The translations under genes and the position numbers were made by a program. Shown piece after piece: positions 36,340-48,362 of a DNA stretch of 64,000 bases. The stretch is from DAHUYF01 sp963789275 (GTDB lineage: Bacteria > Pseudomonadota > Alphaproteobacteria > ATCC43930 > CGMCC-115725), in contig CAWBKF010000025.1 of NCBI GenBank assembly GCA_963789275.1, positions 1 to 64,000 of the forward strand, written 5' to 3'. Below the pieces are notes generated by a model. That model did not search any database and was not told the origin of the DNA. It worked only from the letters and a program-made list of their open reading frames with translations. Numbering within the stretch: position 1 is the first letter of the stretch; each line of letters starts with the position of its first letter.

Positions 36340-39291
36340 ATGATCGGAAATCAGGACGATAGAGATCGCATGGAGAAGTTTCCGGCCGCTCTCGCTACCA
36401 CTCAGGCGGCGCAGCACGCCAGCCAGCTGATGACTGTTAGCTCGGAAATCTTGGAGGGATATCTGAGTTGCCGATACAAGGCATACCTCAGGCTCTCCAA
36501 TGAAGTAGGCATGAAGTCTGATTACGAGGCCGCACTTACAACTTTACGGCGAGAACTAAAGTCAAAGGGGCTCGATAAGCTCCAGCATCAATATCCAAAT
36601 CTTACTACCGCTACCGGCGTCGGCGAAACGCGCAGCAGCTTGGGCAGAGGTGACGCGCTCATTGCCGACGGCACCCTCTCGATCGACGGCTTTTGCGTGG
36701 ATATCGACTTACTGCGGAAAGTCGTTGGGCACTCTAGCTTAGGCAATTTCCATTACGAGCCATTGTTTTTCCATGAAGGTCCGCGGGTCCGACAGCCGCA
36801 ACGTCTCCTCCTCGCCTCCTTTGCGCTACTGCTATCACGCGTCCAAGGTAAAGTGCCCAATCGTGGCGTCATCTATCATGGTGGTAAAGCCACGGCGTCT
36901 ACCGTGCATTTCAAGAGCAGCTTGAAGCAAGCCGGATTCGTATTGGACGAACTCGATCGTATGCGACGTGGCGAACTAAAGCCCATGCACATACTAAACG
37001 ATCACTGCGGCGTCTGTGAATTTCGGCGCCGATGCCACGATCAGGCGATCCAGGAGGACAACCTCAGCCTTCTACGCGGTATTGGTAAGAAGGATATCAA
37101 GACCCATGGGCGGAGGGGCATTCTGACGCTGACCCAACTCGCACACACGTTCAGGCCCAGACGTAGCGGGAAGCGATCTGATGAACGGAGGACGAGGCGC
37201 TATTATGCGCTTCAAGCCCTGTCCATTCGCGATCGGCGCATCTATGTGCTCGGGGCGCCGCGTATGCAGACGCCCAATGTCCGCATCTACCTTGACCTGG
37301 AGGGCAATCCCTATGATGGGTATATCTATCTGATCGGAATGATCATCAGAGATGGCGATCGGGAAGATCGTCGCTCATTTTGGGCAAATAGCCAAGCAGA
37401 AGAACGGGTTATCTTTGAACAATTCCTAGCTGTCGTGGCGCTATACGATACCCCGACGATCTTCTGCTACGGAGAATATGAGAAAGTATACTCCGCCGAA
37501 TGCGCAACTTCGCACGGCGCAAGAAGGCAGTGGACCGTGCGCTCGATGCGATCGTGAACATCTTATCGCTCATCTACGCGTTCTTTTATTTTCCGACTTA
37601 CGCCAATGGCCTCAAGGAAATCGCCGGATGCCTTGGTTTTTCCTGGTCGAACAAGGATGCCTCAAGCGCGCAGAGCATTGCGTGGCGCATCTGGTGGGAC
37701 AGAACGCATGACGATCTTTGGAAGACCACACTGGTCGAATATAACCTCGAGGACTGTGCTGCGCTTCAGAAAGTGGTCGACTTTATTGAAATAGCGTGTG
37801 CGGAGGCGCAAACATCTCAAAGTGTCTCCACTCAGAACTGCGCGGTGCCCCCAACGTCGCGGGTGGAGGAGCTGGCCAAGCTGGCCTCTCCCGAAAGCTG
37901 GGGCGGGAAAAAGTTTGCGATTTCAGACTACAAGTTTGTGAACGACCGCGCGTATTTCGACTACCAAAGGACACGGGTCTTCGTCCGGGCGAATAGGAAG
38001 ATCAAAAAGCATTATCGGAAACCCGGGTCGCCGCGAAACCGCAGCCTCCGGGCTGTGCGTATAGTGGCAGAGCCGACGGCGTGTTCCGCGTGCGGCGGCA
38101 GGGATCTCGTAAGGATCAATGCGGTCGACGGCAGAAGGCTGAGGACAAAGCGCGCATTCGATCTGCAGTTTTTGGCGGGCTCGATCGAACGCAGTGTCAT
38201 CGACTGCGAGTTCGGCGATCTATCGTTGCTCGTCATGCGGGAGCTGCCGCACCACGGAGCAATATGAACGCTTTGCCAAGTGTCGCCATGGGCTCATGAG
38301 CTGGGCGATCTACCTGCACATCGCATACGGGCTTAGTGGACGCGCGATCGGCGGGATGCTGGACGAATTTTTTGGTCTCGTGCTCAGCCGCCAGGAGATT
38401 CACGTCTTCAAGAACCTCATGGCGCGTCGCTACCGCTCAACCTATCGACGGCTACTCGCCAAGTTGGTGGCGGGGCGTATCCTGCATGCTGACGAAACAG
38501 AGATTAGACTGAAATCCCGCAAGGCCTACGTTTGGGTGTTTACGAGCCTGGAAGACGTCGTGTTCATTCAGCGGCCAACGCGGGAAGGTGCATTTCTGCG
38601 GGAGGTGCTGAAGGGATTTGACGGCGTCTTGATTTCCGATTTTTATTCCGCGTATGACTCCCTGGAGTGCCCTCAGCAAAAGTGCCTCATCCATCTCATT
38701 CGAGACATTAACCAGGGGCTGTTGGACTCGCCCTACGACCAGGAACTCCGGTCCATCGCGGAGCAGTTCGGATACTTGCTGCGCTCAGTTATCGCCACCG
38801 TGGACGAGCGTGGGCTCAAGCGGAGATATCTTGCGCGGCACTCAAGAAGGATCAAAGCGTTCTTTATTCAGCTGTCGGATTCCTCCTTCCGTTCCGAAGA
38901 TGCTCAGGCTCTGCAGAAGCGGTTGCTCAAATCGCAGAACAAGCTTTTCACCTTCATCCAGCATGATGGGGTGCCGTGGAACAACAACAACGCCGAGAAC
39001 GCCATCAAGCATTTTGCGTACTATCGCGCCGACACTGTCGGGCTCATGAAGGAGGGCGGTCTCGACGACTACCTGGTCCTGCTCAGCCTGTACATGTCAT
39101 GCCGTTACAAGGGCGTCAGTTTTCTTAAGTTCCTGCTGTCGAAATCGCGGGACATCGATGCGTTCCGCGCACGGCCTCGGAAGCGACGCCGCCCCACGAC
39201 AATCGAGCTGTACCCGAAGGGCTTCGACTCACGAGGACCGACAACGCGGCGAAAGCCGAGCATGGCGGAGGTGCCGACTGCGAACAGGTAA
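36340..39291 (+). pseudogene. RecB-like Fe-S nuclease (TM0106)-DEDD exonuclease-IS66-like transposase fusion, two frame changes
   Basis: Predicted 983-residue protein read in three frames: 36340-37486, to about 38221, then to 39291. Joining needs one A restored at 37486 (EYEKSILRRM) and one C removed at 38221 (GDYRCSSCG); total length is an exact multiple of three. C44 plus CGVCEFRRRC (223-232) is the Cas4/AddB Fe-S pattern. A helix-hairpin-helix-like stretch follows at about 245-268. YLDLEG (D319, E321) and YNLED (about 468-472) form a DEDD/RNase H-like exonuclease. Then a zinc ribbon (CSAC about 582, CSSC about 630) and an IS66-like DDE domain follow: HADETEIR, ISDFYSAYD, NNNAENAIKHF. Base composition is visibly more AT-rich than flanking operons. 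The gene may be intact if the indels are errors. The known family is TM0106; the fusion is my inference. Confidence 0.78.
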
Positions 39292-39438
39292 CTCCCATCC
39301 TCTGGCTGCCCATCGGCGGCATCTCGACGAGTTGCTTCTGTCAGAGTCCTTTGGCACCTGGAACACATACTGACGCGAACGCTGTCAAAATCCGCCATTG
39401 TATTCCTGCCTCGCAGGCATTTCTGGTATAAGGAGTTG

Positions 39439-40296
39439 ATGTCCGGCGAACGTGCTCAGAAATTCGGCGGCCTCTGGTCGCTGCTCAAGGTCGAAGCGGT
39501 CGAGAAATACTTGCACGCCTATGCTACCGCCATGAGCAAGCAGCCGTTCGAATTGGTATATATTGACACCTTTGCCGGCAGCGGCTCCTTCACCTTCGGA
39601 GAGGGTATGCCGCTCATGGGCGAGGACGAAGCGGCGCGGATATTCGCTGGCTCGGTCAAGCGGGCGCTAGCAGTCAGCGCATTCAAGAAATTGTTCTTCA
39701 TCGAGTCTGACGAACACAATGTCGCCTCGCTCAAGGCGATCGCCCAAGGCGACAAGCGGGTGAAGATCATCCTCGGCGATGCCAATGTCAAGCTGGTCGA
39801 ACTCTGCCAGCGGCTGAGGTGGAAAGGCCGGCGCGGCGTGGTGTTCGTGGATCCCTGCGGTCCAGAAACTAACTGGGCGATGCTGCGGGCGATTGCCGCG
39901 ACCAAGGCGCTGGATATGTTCTGGCTGTTTCCGCTGTCGGCGGTTTATCGCAACGCACCGCACGATCATGGGATGCTGACGCCGGAAAAACGGGCCATGG
40001 TCTCCAAATGTCTAGATTGCACCGAGTGGGAGGACAGCTTCTATGGCGCGTCCAAAGCGGTGGTGCGCGATCTGTTCGACGACGCACCCAGGGTGCGCCA
40101 CGTTGATATCGAGAATATCGAAGCTTTTGTACTGCAGCGGCTGCGGAGCATCTTTCCCCATGTCGAGAAGCCGGCACGCCTCTTAGGCACGACTAAGGCG
40201 CCGTTGTTCAATCTGTTCTTTGCGATGGCCAATCCCAGCCCAGCGGCGAAGAGGGTCGCCAGCCCTATAGCACGGCACTTGCTGGATGCGATCTGA
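39439..40296 (+). CDS. tcmP: Three-Cys-motif partner protein TcmP
   Basis: Product of 285 residues. It begins with KFGGLWSLLKVEAVEKYLHA and LVYIDTFAGSGSFTFGEG. The core has FFIESDEHNVASLKAIA, IILGDANVKL and GVVFVDPCGPETNW. These resemble a Rossmann methyltransferase layout, although activity is not shown for the family. TcmP proteins are defined by their recurring pairing with a three-Cys-motif Gp37/Gp68 (DUF5131) protein, which lies immediately downstream on the opposite strand. The 3' ends overlap by 32 bp. An AAGGAG box ends 3 nt before the ATG, unusually close; TTG at 39436 is another possible start. Confidence 0.88.
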   Translation: MSGERAQKFGGLWSLLKVEAVEKYLHAYATAMSKQPFELVYIDTFAGSGSFTFGEGMPLMGEDEAARIFAGSVKRALAVSAFKKLFFIESDEHNVASLKAIAQGDKRVKIILGDANVKLVELCQRLRWKGRRGVVFVDPCGPETNWAMLRAIAATKALDMFWLFPLSAVYRNAPHDHGMLTPEKRAMVSKCLDCTEWEDSFYGASKAVVRDLFDDAPRVRHVDIENIEAFVLQRLRSIFPHVEKPARLLGTTKAPLFNLFFAMANPSPAAKRVASPIARHLLDAI

Positions 40297-41029
40297 GCGG
40301 GAATTCGTCCCAGGTCTCACCATCGATCTTGCGCCCCGCCGCCTTCTTGTTGCGCCCGCCCCATTGCTTGAAGAAAAACGCGGTGTCGTAAGCGCGACAG
40401 GCGGCGTGGATCTCATCCACCCATCGTCGCTCCATGCGACGCGCGTTGGGGCCGGATTCGCCACCGACGATCGCCCAATGAATGCCGGAAAGATCGGCAG
40501 AGCCCACCGATCCGAGCAGCGGCTCGAAGGAAACGAAGCGCACCTGGGCGCGTACCCGGCGCAGATCGCCAATTCGATCCAAATAATCGCCGCTTTCGAC
40601 GCTGGTACCCAACCAGACATTCTCAAGCGAGGGCAGAACCTTGGTTAGATGCGCCATGCGATCGGGCCGCTTAGTGAGGATTTGGAATGTGTGTTTGGAG
40701 GCCTTAGCCATAACATCCCACACCCGCGCCACAAAAGCGTCCGCAACCCTCTCATGGAAAAGATCGGACATGGAATTGACGAAGACCATGCGCGGCTCTT
40801 TCCAGCGAAGCGGAATTTCCAGCGAAGCGAGATCGGGGCGGACAGTGCCAGTCCATTTAGCCCGGCCACCGCTCAGCCGCGTGAGACCGCGATATTTGGC
40901 GACACCCATGGCATCGAGACGCGCAGCCATGCGCATGGCATAGCAATTGGTGCAGCCTGGCGAAAGCACCGTGCAGCCCGCCACCGGGTTCCAGGTCATG
41001 TCGGTCCATTCAATCGACGTGTCAGCCAT
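40265..41029 (-). CDS. DUF5131 (phage Gp37/Gp68-like) three-Cys-motif protein
   Basis: Product of 254 residues opening with TSIEWTDMTWNPVAGC. The three cysteines form CTVLSPGCTNC (CX6CX2C), suggestive of an iron-sulfur or radical-SAM-like site. Further conserved blocks are VFVNSMSDLFHE, FQILTKRPDRM, NVWLGTSVES and WAIVGGESGPNARRM. Start 41029 has a GAGGGAG ribosome-binding site; the ATG at 41044 lies before it. The reaction is unknown. It is the standard partner of TcmP, but here the two genes converge rather than form an operon. The pair is found in phages and islands, and a conflict or modification role is inferred. Confidence 0.87.
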   Translation of the reverse strand: MADTSIEWTDMTWNPVAGCTVLSPGCTNCYAMRMAARLDAMGVAKYRGLTRLSGGRAKWTGTVRPDLASLEIPLRWKEPRMVFVNSMSDLFHERVADAFVARVWDVMAKASKHTFQILTKRPDRMAHLTKVLPSLENVWLGTSVESGDYLDRIGDLRRVRAQVRFVSFEPLLGSVGSADLSGIHWAIVGGESGPNARRMERRWVDEIHAACRAYDTAFFFKQWGGRNKKAAGRKIDGETWDEFPLRSHPASAVL

Positions 41030-41166
41030 CGTGCACTCCCTCATAAATCATAGTCGAGCCGTGAGCGAAAGGGAATCGCAGCCAGCGGAGACCCTGCGCG
41101 TCGCGGGAAAGTTGGCGTCTTGAGAGTCGAGGCGAAATGCACCTAGTACCCAAATTCGATATCGGC

Positions 41167-41235
41167 CCCACCTCTCCCTCCCGCTACGCGGGTCCCTCCC
41201 TCTCCGCCCCGCGGGGCGGAGAGGGTTTGGGTGAC
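41167..41235. repeat. GC-rich palindromic repeat, copy 1
   Basis: About 70 bp with a perfect 28-nt palindrome (41198-41225, CCCTCTCCGCCCC facing GGGGCGGAGAGGG) and a small hairpin CCCGC-TAC-GCGGG (41180-41192). A close second copy in opposite orientation lies at 53123-53196. It sits between the DUF5131 gene and the end of the second livF. Confidence 0.65.
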
Positions 41236-41273
41236 CAGCATTCTGAATTGCGATAGCGCGTACCGGCAGTTCT

Positions 41274-41981
<708 letters not shown>

Positions 41982-41983
41982 GC

Positions 41984-43708
<1,725 letters not shown>

Positions 43709-43729
43709 TCCGGAGCGCGCGCGCCGCCC

Positions 43730-44587
43730 TCATGCGCGCCCCAGCAAGCCTTGCGGCCGGACGAGCAGCACCAGGATGAGGAGGCCGAAGCTGAAGGCGC
43801 TCTTGAAGGAGGGCTCGACGAGGAAGCCCGACAGCGCTTCGGAGACGCCGACGAGGATGCCGCCGAGCAGCGCGCCGGGCATGCTGCCGAGCCCGCCGAG
43901 GATGACGATGATGAAGGCGAGCAGCGTGTAGTCGGTGGCGATATAGGGCTGGACGTCGACCAGCAGCAGCATGAGGCAGCCGGCGGCGCCGACACAGGCG
44001 GCGCCGAGGCCGAAGGTCACGGCGTAGAGGCGCTTCACGTCGAGGCCGACGACCTGGGCGCCGATCTGATTGTCGGCGCAGGCGCGGATCGCCTTGCCGG
44101 TGCGGCTGAAGCGGAAGAAGCTCCAGAGCGCCGCCGCCCCCAGCACCGCGCCGCCGGCGGCGAAGACGCGCACCTTGTCGAGCAGCACCGCGCCGATCTG
44201 GTAGCTGTCATAGGCGTAATCGAGCTGCACGTTGCGCGCATCGGGGCCGAAGCCCATCAGCAGGCTCGCGGTGATGATGGTGGCGAGCGCCAGCAGCAGC
44301 AGGAACTGCTCGTGGTCGGGCCGCGCGATGTAGCGGTTGATGAGGCCGCGCTGCAGCGCGTAGCCCAGCACGAAGAGCGCCAGCGTCACCAGCGGCAGCG
44401 CCAGCAGGGGATCGAGACCGAGCCGGGTGTTGATCAGATATGCCGCGTACATCGCCAGCACCATCATCTCGCCATGGGCGAAGTTGACGATGCGGATGAC
44501 GCCAAAGATGACGGACAGGCCGAGCGCCATCAGCCCGTAGACGGCCCCGGTCAGCAGCCCCGCGACGATGATGTTGAGGTAGAGCAT
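43730..44587 (-). CDS. livH: Branched-chain amino acid/amide ABC transporter permease LivH (cluster 2)
   Basis: Membrane permease of 285 residues with about eight helices. It shows MALGLSVIFGVIRIVNFAHG, GKAIRACADNQIGAQVVGLD as coupling region, GGLGSMPGALLGGILVGVSE and a terminal VLLVRPQGLLGRA. It is the first membrane gene after the binding protein, 39 bp downstream. Confidence 0.93.
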   Translation of the reverse strand: MLYLNIIVAGLLTGAVYGLMALGLSVIFGVIRIVNFAHGEMMVLAMYAAYLINTRLGLDPLLALPLVTLALFVLGYALQRGLINRYIARPDHEQFLLLLALATIITASLLMGFGPDARNVQLDYAYDSYQIGAVLLDKVRVFAAGGAVLGAAALWSFFRFSRTGKAIRACADNQIGAQVVGLDVKRLYAVTFGLGAACVGAAGCLMLLLVDVQPYIATDYTLLAFIIVILGGLGSMPGALLGGILVGVSEALSGFLVEPSFKSAFSFGLLILVLLVRPQGLLGRA

Positions 44588-44626
44588 CGGCGCGGGGCGC
44601 GGCTTCGCGTGGGGCGTGCAGCGCGC

Positions 44627-45857
44627 TCAGGCGCGCTGCGACCAGCCCGGCACCGGGAAGACCGGCTTCTCCTCGGCGCTTTCCGGCGGCAGCACCACGA
44701 CCGGCTTGCCGGCGCGGATCTGCACCACGCCCGAGGGCAGATTGACGTTCTGCCCCTTGGCGTCGAAGGTGATGGCGCCGCCCATCATCACGCGCTCCTT
44801 GATGTTGGTCGCCTTCAGCGCCTCGACCAGCGCCTGGGGCTTGGCCGAGCCCGCGCGCTTATAGGCGTCGCCGCAGATCATGAAGCCCTCGAAGGTGAAG
44901 CCGGCATCGAGGGTGCAGACCTCGTCCGGATAGGCCTTGGTGAAGGCCGCGGCGAAAGTATGGGCGAAAGGCTGCTTGGGGTCGAGCCAGGGAATGTTGG
45001 TGATGGCGTAATCGGCGTATTTGCCGAGCGTCTTCATGAATTGGGTCTGGTACATGCCGGGGCTGCCGGGGCTCATGATGCCCATCGGCTCGAAGCGCTG
45101 CTTCACCATCTCGCGCACCATGAGGAGCGCGTCGTTGAGCCGCGTCACCACCATGAGGATGTCGGCCTTGGCGGCTTTCGCCTTCGCCACCTCGATCGAC
45201 ATGTCCTTGGCCTGCGGATCGTAGGGGATGGTCTCGACGATCGTGAACGGCAGATCGGCCTTGGGCATGAGCGCGTTGATGCCCTTCAGCATGGTCTGGC
45301 CGAAGGTGTCGGTGGCGACCATCAGCACCGCGGTCTTGGGCGACGTGCCGGTCGCCTTGAAGAGATCGTTGAAGCGGCCGAGGCCGTGGCTGCCGAGCAT
45401 GATGCTGGTCGGGAAGTTGCGGAAGATATACTTGTAGCCCTGCTCGGTGATGGCGGGATCGGCGCCGATGTTGATGACGAAGGGGATGCCGCTCTGCTCC
45501 GCCACCTGAGCGATGGCGAAGGTCTCGCCGCTGTCGAAGGCGCCGACCAGCATCTCGACGCCGTCGCGGATCAGCTTCTCCGCCTGGGTGCGCGCCACCT
45601 CCGGCTTCGAACTCGGTGTCGGCGTCGATGACCTCGATGGCATAGCCCATCTCCGGCAGCATCTTCTTGGCGAGATCGACGCCGTGCTGGCAGCTCTGGC
45701 CGATCTGCGCCAGATAGCCCGAGCGCGGCAGCAGGCTGCCGAGCTTGATCGGGCGGTCGGCGGCGCGGGCGCGGGTGATGCGGCCGGCACCGGCCAGGAC
45801 CGCGCCGCTGGCGGCGGCGCCGAGGCCGAAATCACGACGGGTAAGCGCGTGCTTCAT
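44627..45857 (-). pseudogene. ABC transporter substrate-binding protein (cluster 2), frameshifted
   Basis: Periplasmic binding protein of about 410 residues with a Tat-type signal (LTRRDFGLGAAASGAVLAGA). The opening PIKLGSLLPRSGYLAQIGQS is LivK-like. After VIDADTE an extra T near 45611 shifts the frame; removing it gives DTESKPEVARTQAEKL. The rest includes GAFDSGETFAIAQVAEQSGI and LMVATDTFGQTMLKG. Length is 3n+1. The ligand is unknown. As in cluster 1, only the binding-protein gene of the operon is broken. Confidence 0.86.
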
Positions 45858-46041
45858 CGGAAACCTCCCTGGCGGCCCAATGCCGCCACTTTAAATCATT
45901 GTAATGCCGGATTATTCGCGTCCGGCGCTGGCCGCCACCATACCGGAATGCCGCCGCGGATCAAGCCGCGCCCGCGAGCGCGCGGTTGCGTTGCCGCGCC
46001 AAGCCTTTAGACTGCATCACGTGCCGCGCCAGGACGCCTTG

Positions 46042-46992
46042 ATGAGTCGCCAGGATCTGTTTCCGCCGATCGAGCCCTATGCCACCGGCATGCTGAGGCT
46101 CGACGCTCTGCACACGATGTATTGGGAGCAGTCCGGCAATCCGCGCGGCCTGCCGGTGGTGTTTCTCCATGGCGGCCCCGGCGCCGGTGCTACGCCGACG
46201 CACCGCCGCTTCTTCGATCCGCAATCCTATCGCATCGTCATCTTGGATCAGCGCGGCGCCGGGCGCTCGACGCCGCTGGGCGCGCTCACCGACAACACCA
46301 CCGGACATCTGGTCGCGGATATGGAGCGGCTCAGGCTCCATCTCGGCATCGAGCGCTGGGCGGTGTTCGGCGGCTCCTGGGGCTCGACCTTGGCATTGGC
46401 TTATGCCGAGGAGCATCCGCAGCGCTGCACCGGCCTGGTGCTGCGCGGCATCTTCCTCTGCCGGCGCGCCGAGGTGGACTGGTTCCTCTATGGCATGCGC
46501 AGCGTCTTTCCCGAGGCGTGGCGCGCGTTCTCGAGCTTCCTGCCGGAGGCGGAGCGCGGCGATCTGCTGGCGGCCTATTACCGCCGGCTCACCGATCCCG
46601 ACCCGAGCACGCATATGCCAGCGGCGCGCGCCTGGAGCACCTATGAGGGCGCCTGCTCGACGCTGCTGCCGAGCCCGGACACGGTGGCGGCGTTCGGCGA
46701 GGACCGCATGGCGCTCGGCCTTGCCCGCATCGAGGCGCATTACTTCCGCGCCAACGTCATCTCGCCGGAACACGATCTGCTGAAGCGCGTCGACCGCATC
46801 CGCCGCATCCCCGCCTTCATCGTCCAGGGGCGCTACGACATGGTGTGCCCGATCGTCAGCGCCGACGAGCTCGCCCGCGCCTGGCCCGAGGCCGAATACA
46901 CGATCGTCGCCGATGCCGGCCATTCCGCGATGGAGCCGGGCATCCGCGCCCGGCTGGTCGCGGCGACAGAGAAGCTCAGGCGGAGCTTGTAG
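46042..46992 (+). CDS. pip: Proline iminopeptidase
   Basis: Serine peptidase of 316 residues, S33 family, that removes N-terminal proline from peptides. The opening LFPPIEPYATGMLRLDALHT is typical. The oxyanion motif is FLHGGPGAGATP, nucleophile Ser in FGGSWGSTLALAY, acid Asp in VQGRYDMVCP and His in VADAGHSAMEPG. Start 46042 matches the family N-terminus; the frame continues to 45904 without similarity. It is cytosolic and appears monocistronic. Confidence 0.94.
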   Translation: MSRQDLFPPIEPYATGMLRLDALHTMYWEQSGNPRGLPVVFLHGGPGAGATPTHRRFFDPQSYRIVILDQRGAGRSTPLGALTDNTTGHLVADMERLRLHLGIERWAVFGGSWGSTLALAYAEEHPQRCTGLVLRGIFLCRRAEVDWFLYGMRSVFPEAWRAFSSFLPEAERGDLLAAYYRRLTDPDPSTHMPAARAWSTYEGACSTLLPSPDTVAAFGEDRMALGLARIEAHYFRANVISPEHDLLKRVDRIRRIPAFIVQGRYDMVCPIVSADELARAWPEAEYTIVADAGHSAMEPGIRARLVAATEKLRRSL

Positions 46993-47105
46993 CGCCGACG
47001 AGCGCTTGTCATGCCTCCTCGATTCTGCTGCCTGCGACGGCGCTTGCCAGTCGCGGCACAGACCCTAAGATGCAACAAAGCGCTGCGGGTGGCACGAGGG
47101 GCAGA

Positions 47106-47621
47106 ATGGTGGGGCAGGTCGGCGGTCTCGGGACGGCGATTATTGCGCTCGCCCTTATGCTGCCGGCAGTGGCGGCGCGGGCGGATGATCCCGACCTGCT
47201 GACCATCGGCGGCGGCGCCTACAACGTGCTGCGCAACGCCAAGGAGGCGGAAGGCCGCCTCCAATACGATTTCTCCTATCGCTTCCTCTACATCATCCGC
47301 CCGATCCTGGGCGTGCTCGCCACCAACGACCGCACCGTCTACGGCTATGGCGGCTTCCGCTTCGACGCCGAGATCGGCCCGCATTTCGTGCTGTCGCCGG
47401 AAGCGGCGTTCGGCTTCTGGTCGCGCGGCGAAGGCAAGAATCTCGGCGGCTCCGAGGAATTCAAGACCGGCGCCGAATTCGCCTATCGCTTTTCCGATTA
47501 TTCGCGCCTGGGATTCATGTTCGATCACATCTCCAATGCCGGCATCTATTCGAAGAATCCCGGCGTGGAATCGGCGATGATCATGTACTCCATCCCGATC
47601 GGCGGCCCGCGCGGGCAGTAG
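47106..47621 (+). CDS. PagL-like lipid A 3-O-deacylase (acyloxyacyl hydrolase family)
   Basis: Outer-membrane beta-barrel enzyme of 171 residues after start 47106, with signal IIALALMLPAVAARADD. Near the C-terminus FDHISNAGIYSKNPGVES holds the PagL-type catalytic His, Ser two residues later and Glu twelve residues after the Ser. The barrel strands alternate aromatic and small residues (DFSYRFLYII, YGYGGFRFDAEIG). PagL removes the 3-O acyl chain of lipid A and modifies outer-membrane properties. An earlier ATG at 47070 is possible. Confidence 0.83.
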   Translation: MVGQVGGLGTAIIALALMLPAVAARADDPDLLTIGGGAYNVLRNAKEAEGRLQYDFSYRFLYIIRPILGVLATNDRTVYGYGGFRFDAEIGPHFVLSPEAAFGFWSRGEGKNLGGSEEFKTGAEFAYRFSDYSRLGFMFDHISNAGIYSKNPGVESAMIMYSIPIGGPRGQ

Positions 47622-47672
47622 CGCAAGGTCCCGGACCCCTTTGCAGCAGGTGTGGGTCGAATCATTATCGCT

Positions 47673-47740
47673 GCCCCCGCGAAGGCGGGGGCCCAGGACA
47701 AGTGTACATCGCTGGCCCTGGATCCCCCCTTTTCGCGGGG
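47673..47740. repeat. Paired palindromic repeat (REP/BIME-like), copy 3
   Basis: Hairpin GCCCCCGC-GAAG-GCGGGGGC (47673-47692) followed by a degenerate partner near 47721-47740 (GATCCCCCC with TTTTCGCGGGG). It shows the same GCCCAGG/CCTGGATCC flanks as the copies at 21115 and 23827. It lies downstream of the PagL-like gene and may help end its transcript. Confidence 0.55.
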
Positions 47741-47824
47741 AAGACGAGGATGATGATTGACCACGGCAGCGCGGCGGCGCATGCGATCGCCCTCTCATCC
47801 GCCCGTCTGTTCTCTTGCCGCGCG

Positions 47825-47883
47825 TTAACCATATCCGGGGGGATTTAACCGATTTCCCTGCGCTAGGGTTGCCGTACGTTAAC
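47825..47883 (+). promoter_or_regulatory. CtrA-like TTAACC boxes upstream of cheY-cheZ
   Basis: TTAACCAT (47825-47832) matches the CtrA half-site of alphaproteobacteria. TTAACC recurs exactly 20 bp later (47845-47850), and TTAAC again at 47879-47883. The boxes are 92-150 bp before the cheY start. CtrA commonly controls motility genes in this class. The site is sequence-supported; its use is inferred. Confidence 0.5.
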
Positions 47884-47974
47884 TAGGGCTCAACTGATGC
47901 GCGCTATTTTTTACCGGCATTGCGGCGGCAGCGATCGGCGCGCCGCCCCACCCGAATGACCGGGAGTACGCGCT

Positions 47975-48358
47975 TTGGGAAAACTCGAAAAACATGTGTT
48001 GGTAGTCGATGACTACAACACGATGCGGCGCATCTTGCGCAACCTGCTGTCGCAAATCGGCTTTATGAATGTCGAGGAAGCCGAGGACGGCTCCACCGGC
48101 CTGCGCAAGCTGCGCGAGCGGCCTTTCGGCCTGGTCATCTCCGACTGGAACATGGCGCCGATGTCCGGCCTCGAGTTCCTCAAGGAGGTGCGCTCGGACG
48201 GCGCGCTGAAGGACATGCCCTTCATCATGATCACCGCCGAGAGCAAGACCGAGAACGTCGTCGCGGCCAAGGAGGCCGGGGTCAGCAACTACATCGTGAA
48301 GCCGTTCAACGCCGACACGCTCAAGAAGAAGATCGAGGCGGTCCTCGGGGAGCTCTGA
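47975..48358 (+). CDS. cheY: Chemotaxis response regulator CheY
   Basis: Single receiver domain of 127 residues close to classical CheY. It has the acidic pair in HVLVVDDYNTMRRILRNLL, phospho-Asp in GLVISDWNMAPMSG, Thr in FIMITAESKTENV and Lys in NYIVKPFNADTLKKK. The phosphorylated protein binds the flagellar switch. The start is a TTG at 47975 preceded by a GGGAG box. The cheZ gene starts 4 bp after its stop. Confidence 0.93.
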   Translation: MGKLEKHVLVVDDYNTMRRILRNLLSQIGFMNVEEAEDGSTGLRKLRERPFGLVISDWNMAPMSGLEFLKEVRSDGALKDMPFIMITAESKTENVVAAKEAGVSNYIVKPFNADTLKKKIEAVLGEL

Positions 48359-48362
48359 GCCC

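Noticed and set aside
37480..37500. Programmed -1 frameshift in the nuclease-transposase gene
   Set aside because: The site reads GAG AAA GTA, with no canonical slippery heptamer, and a second opposite shift is also needed; plain indels are simpler.
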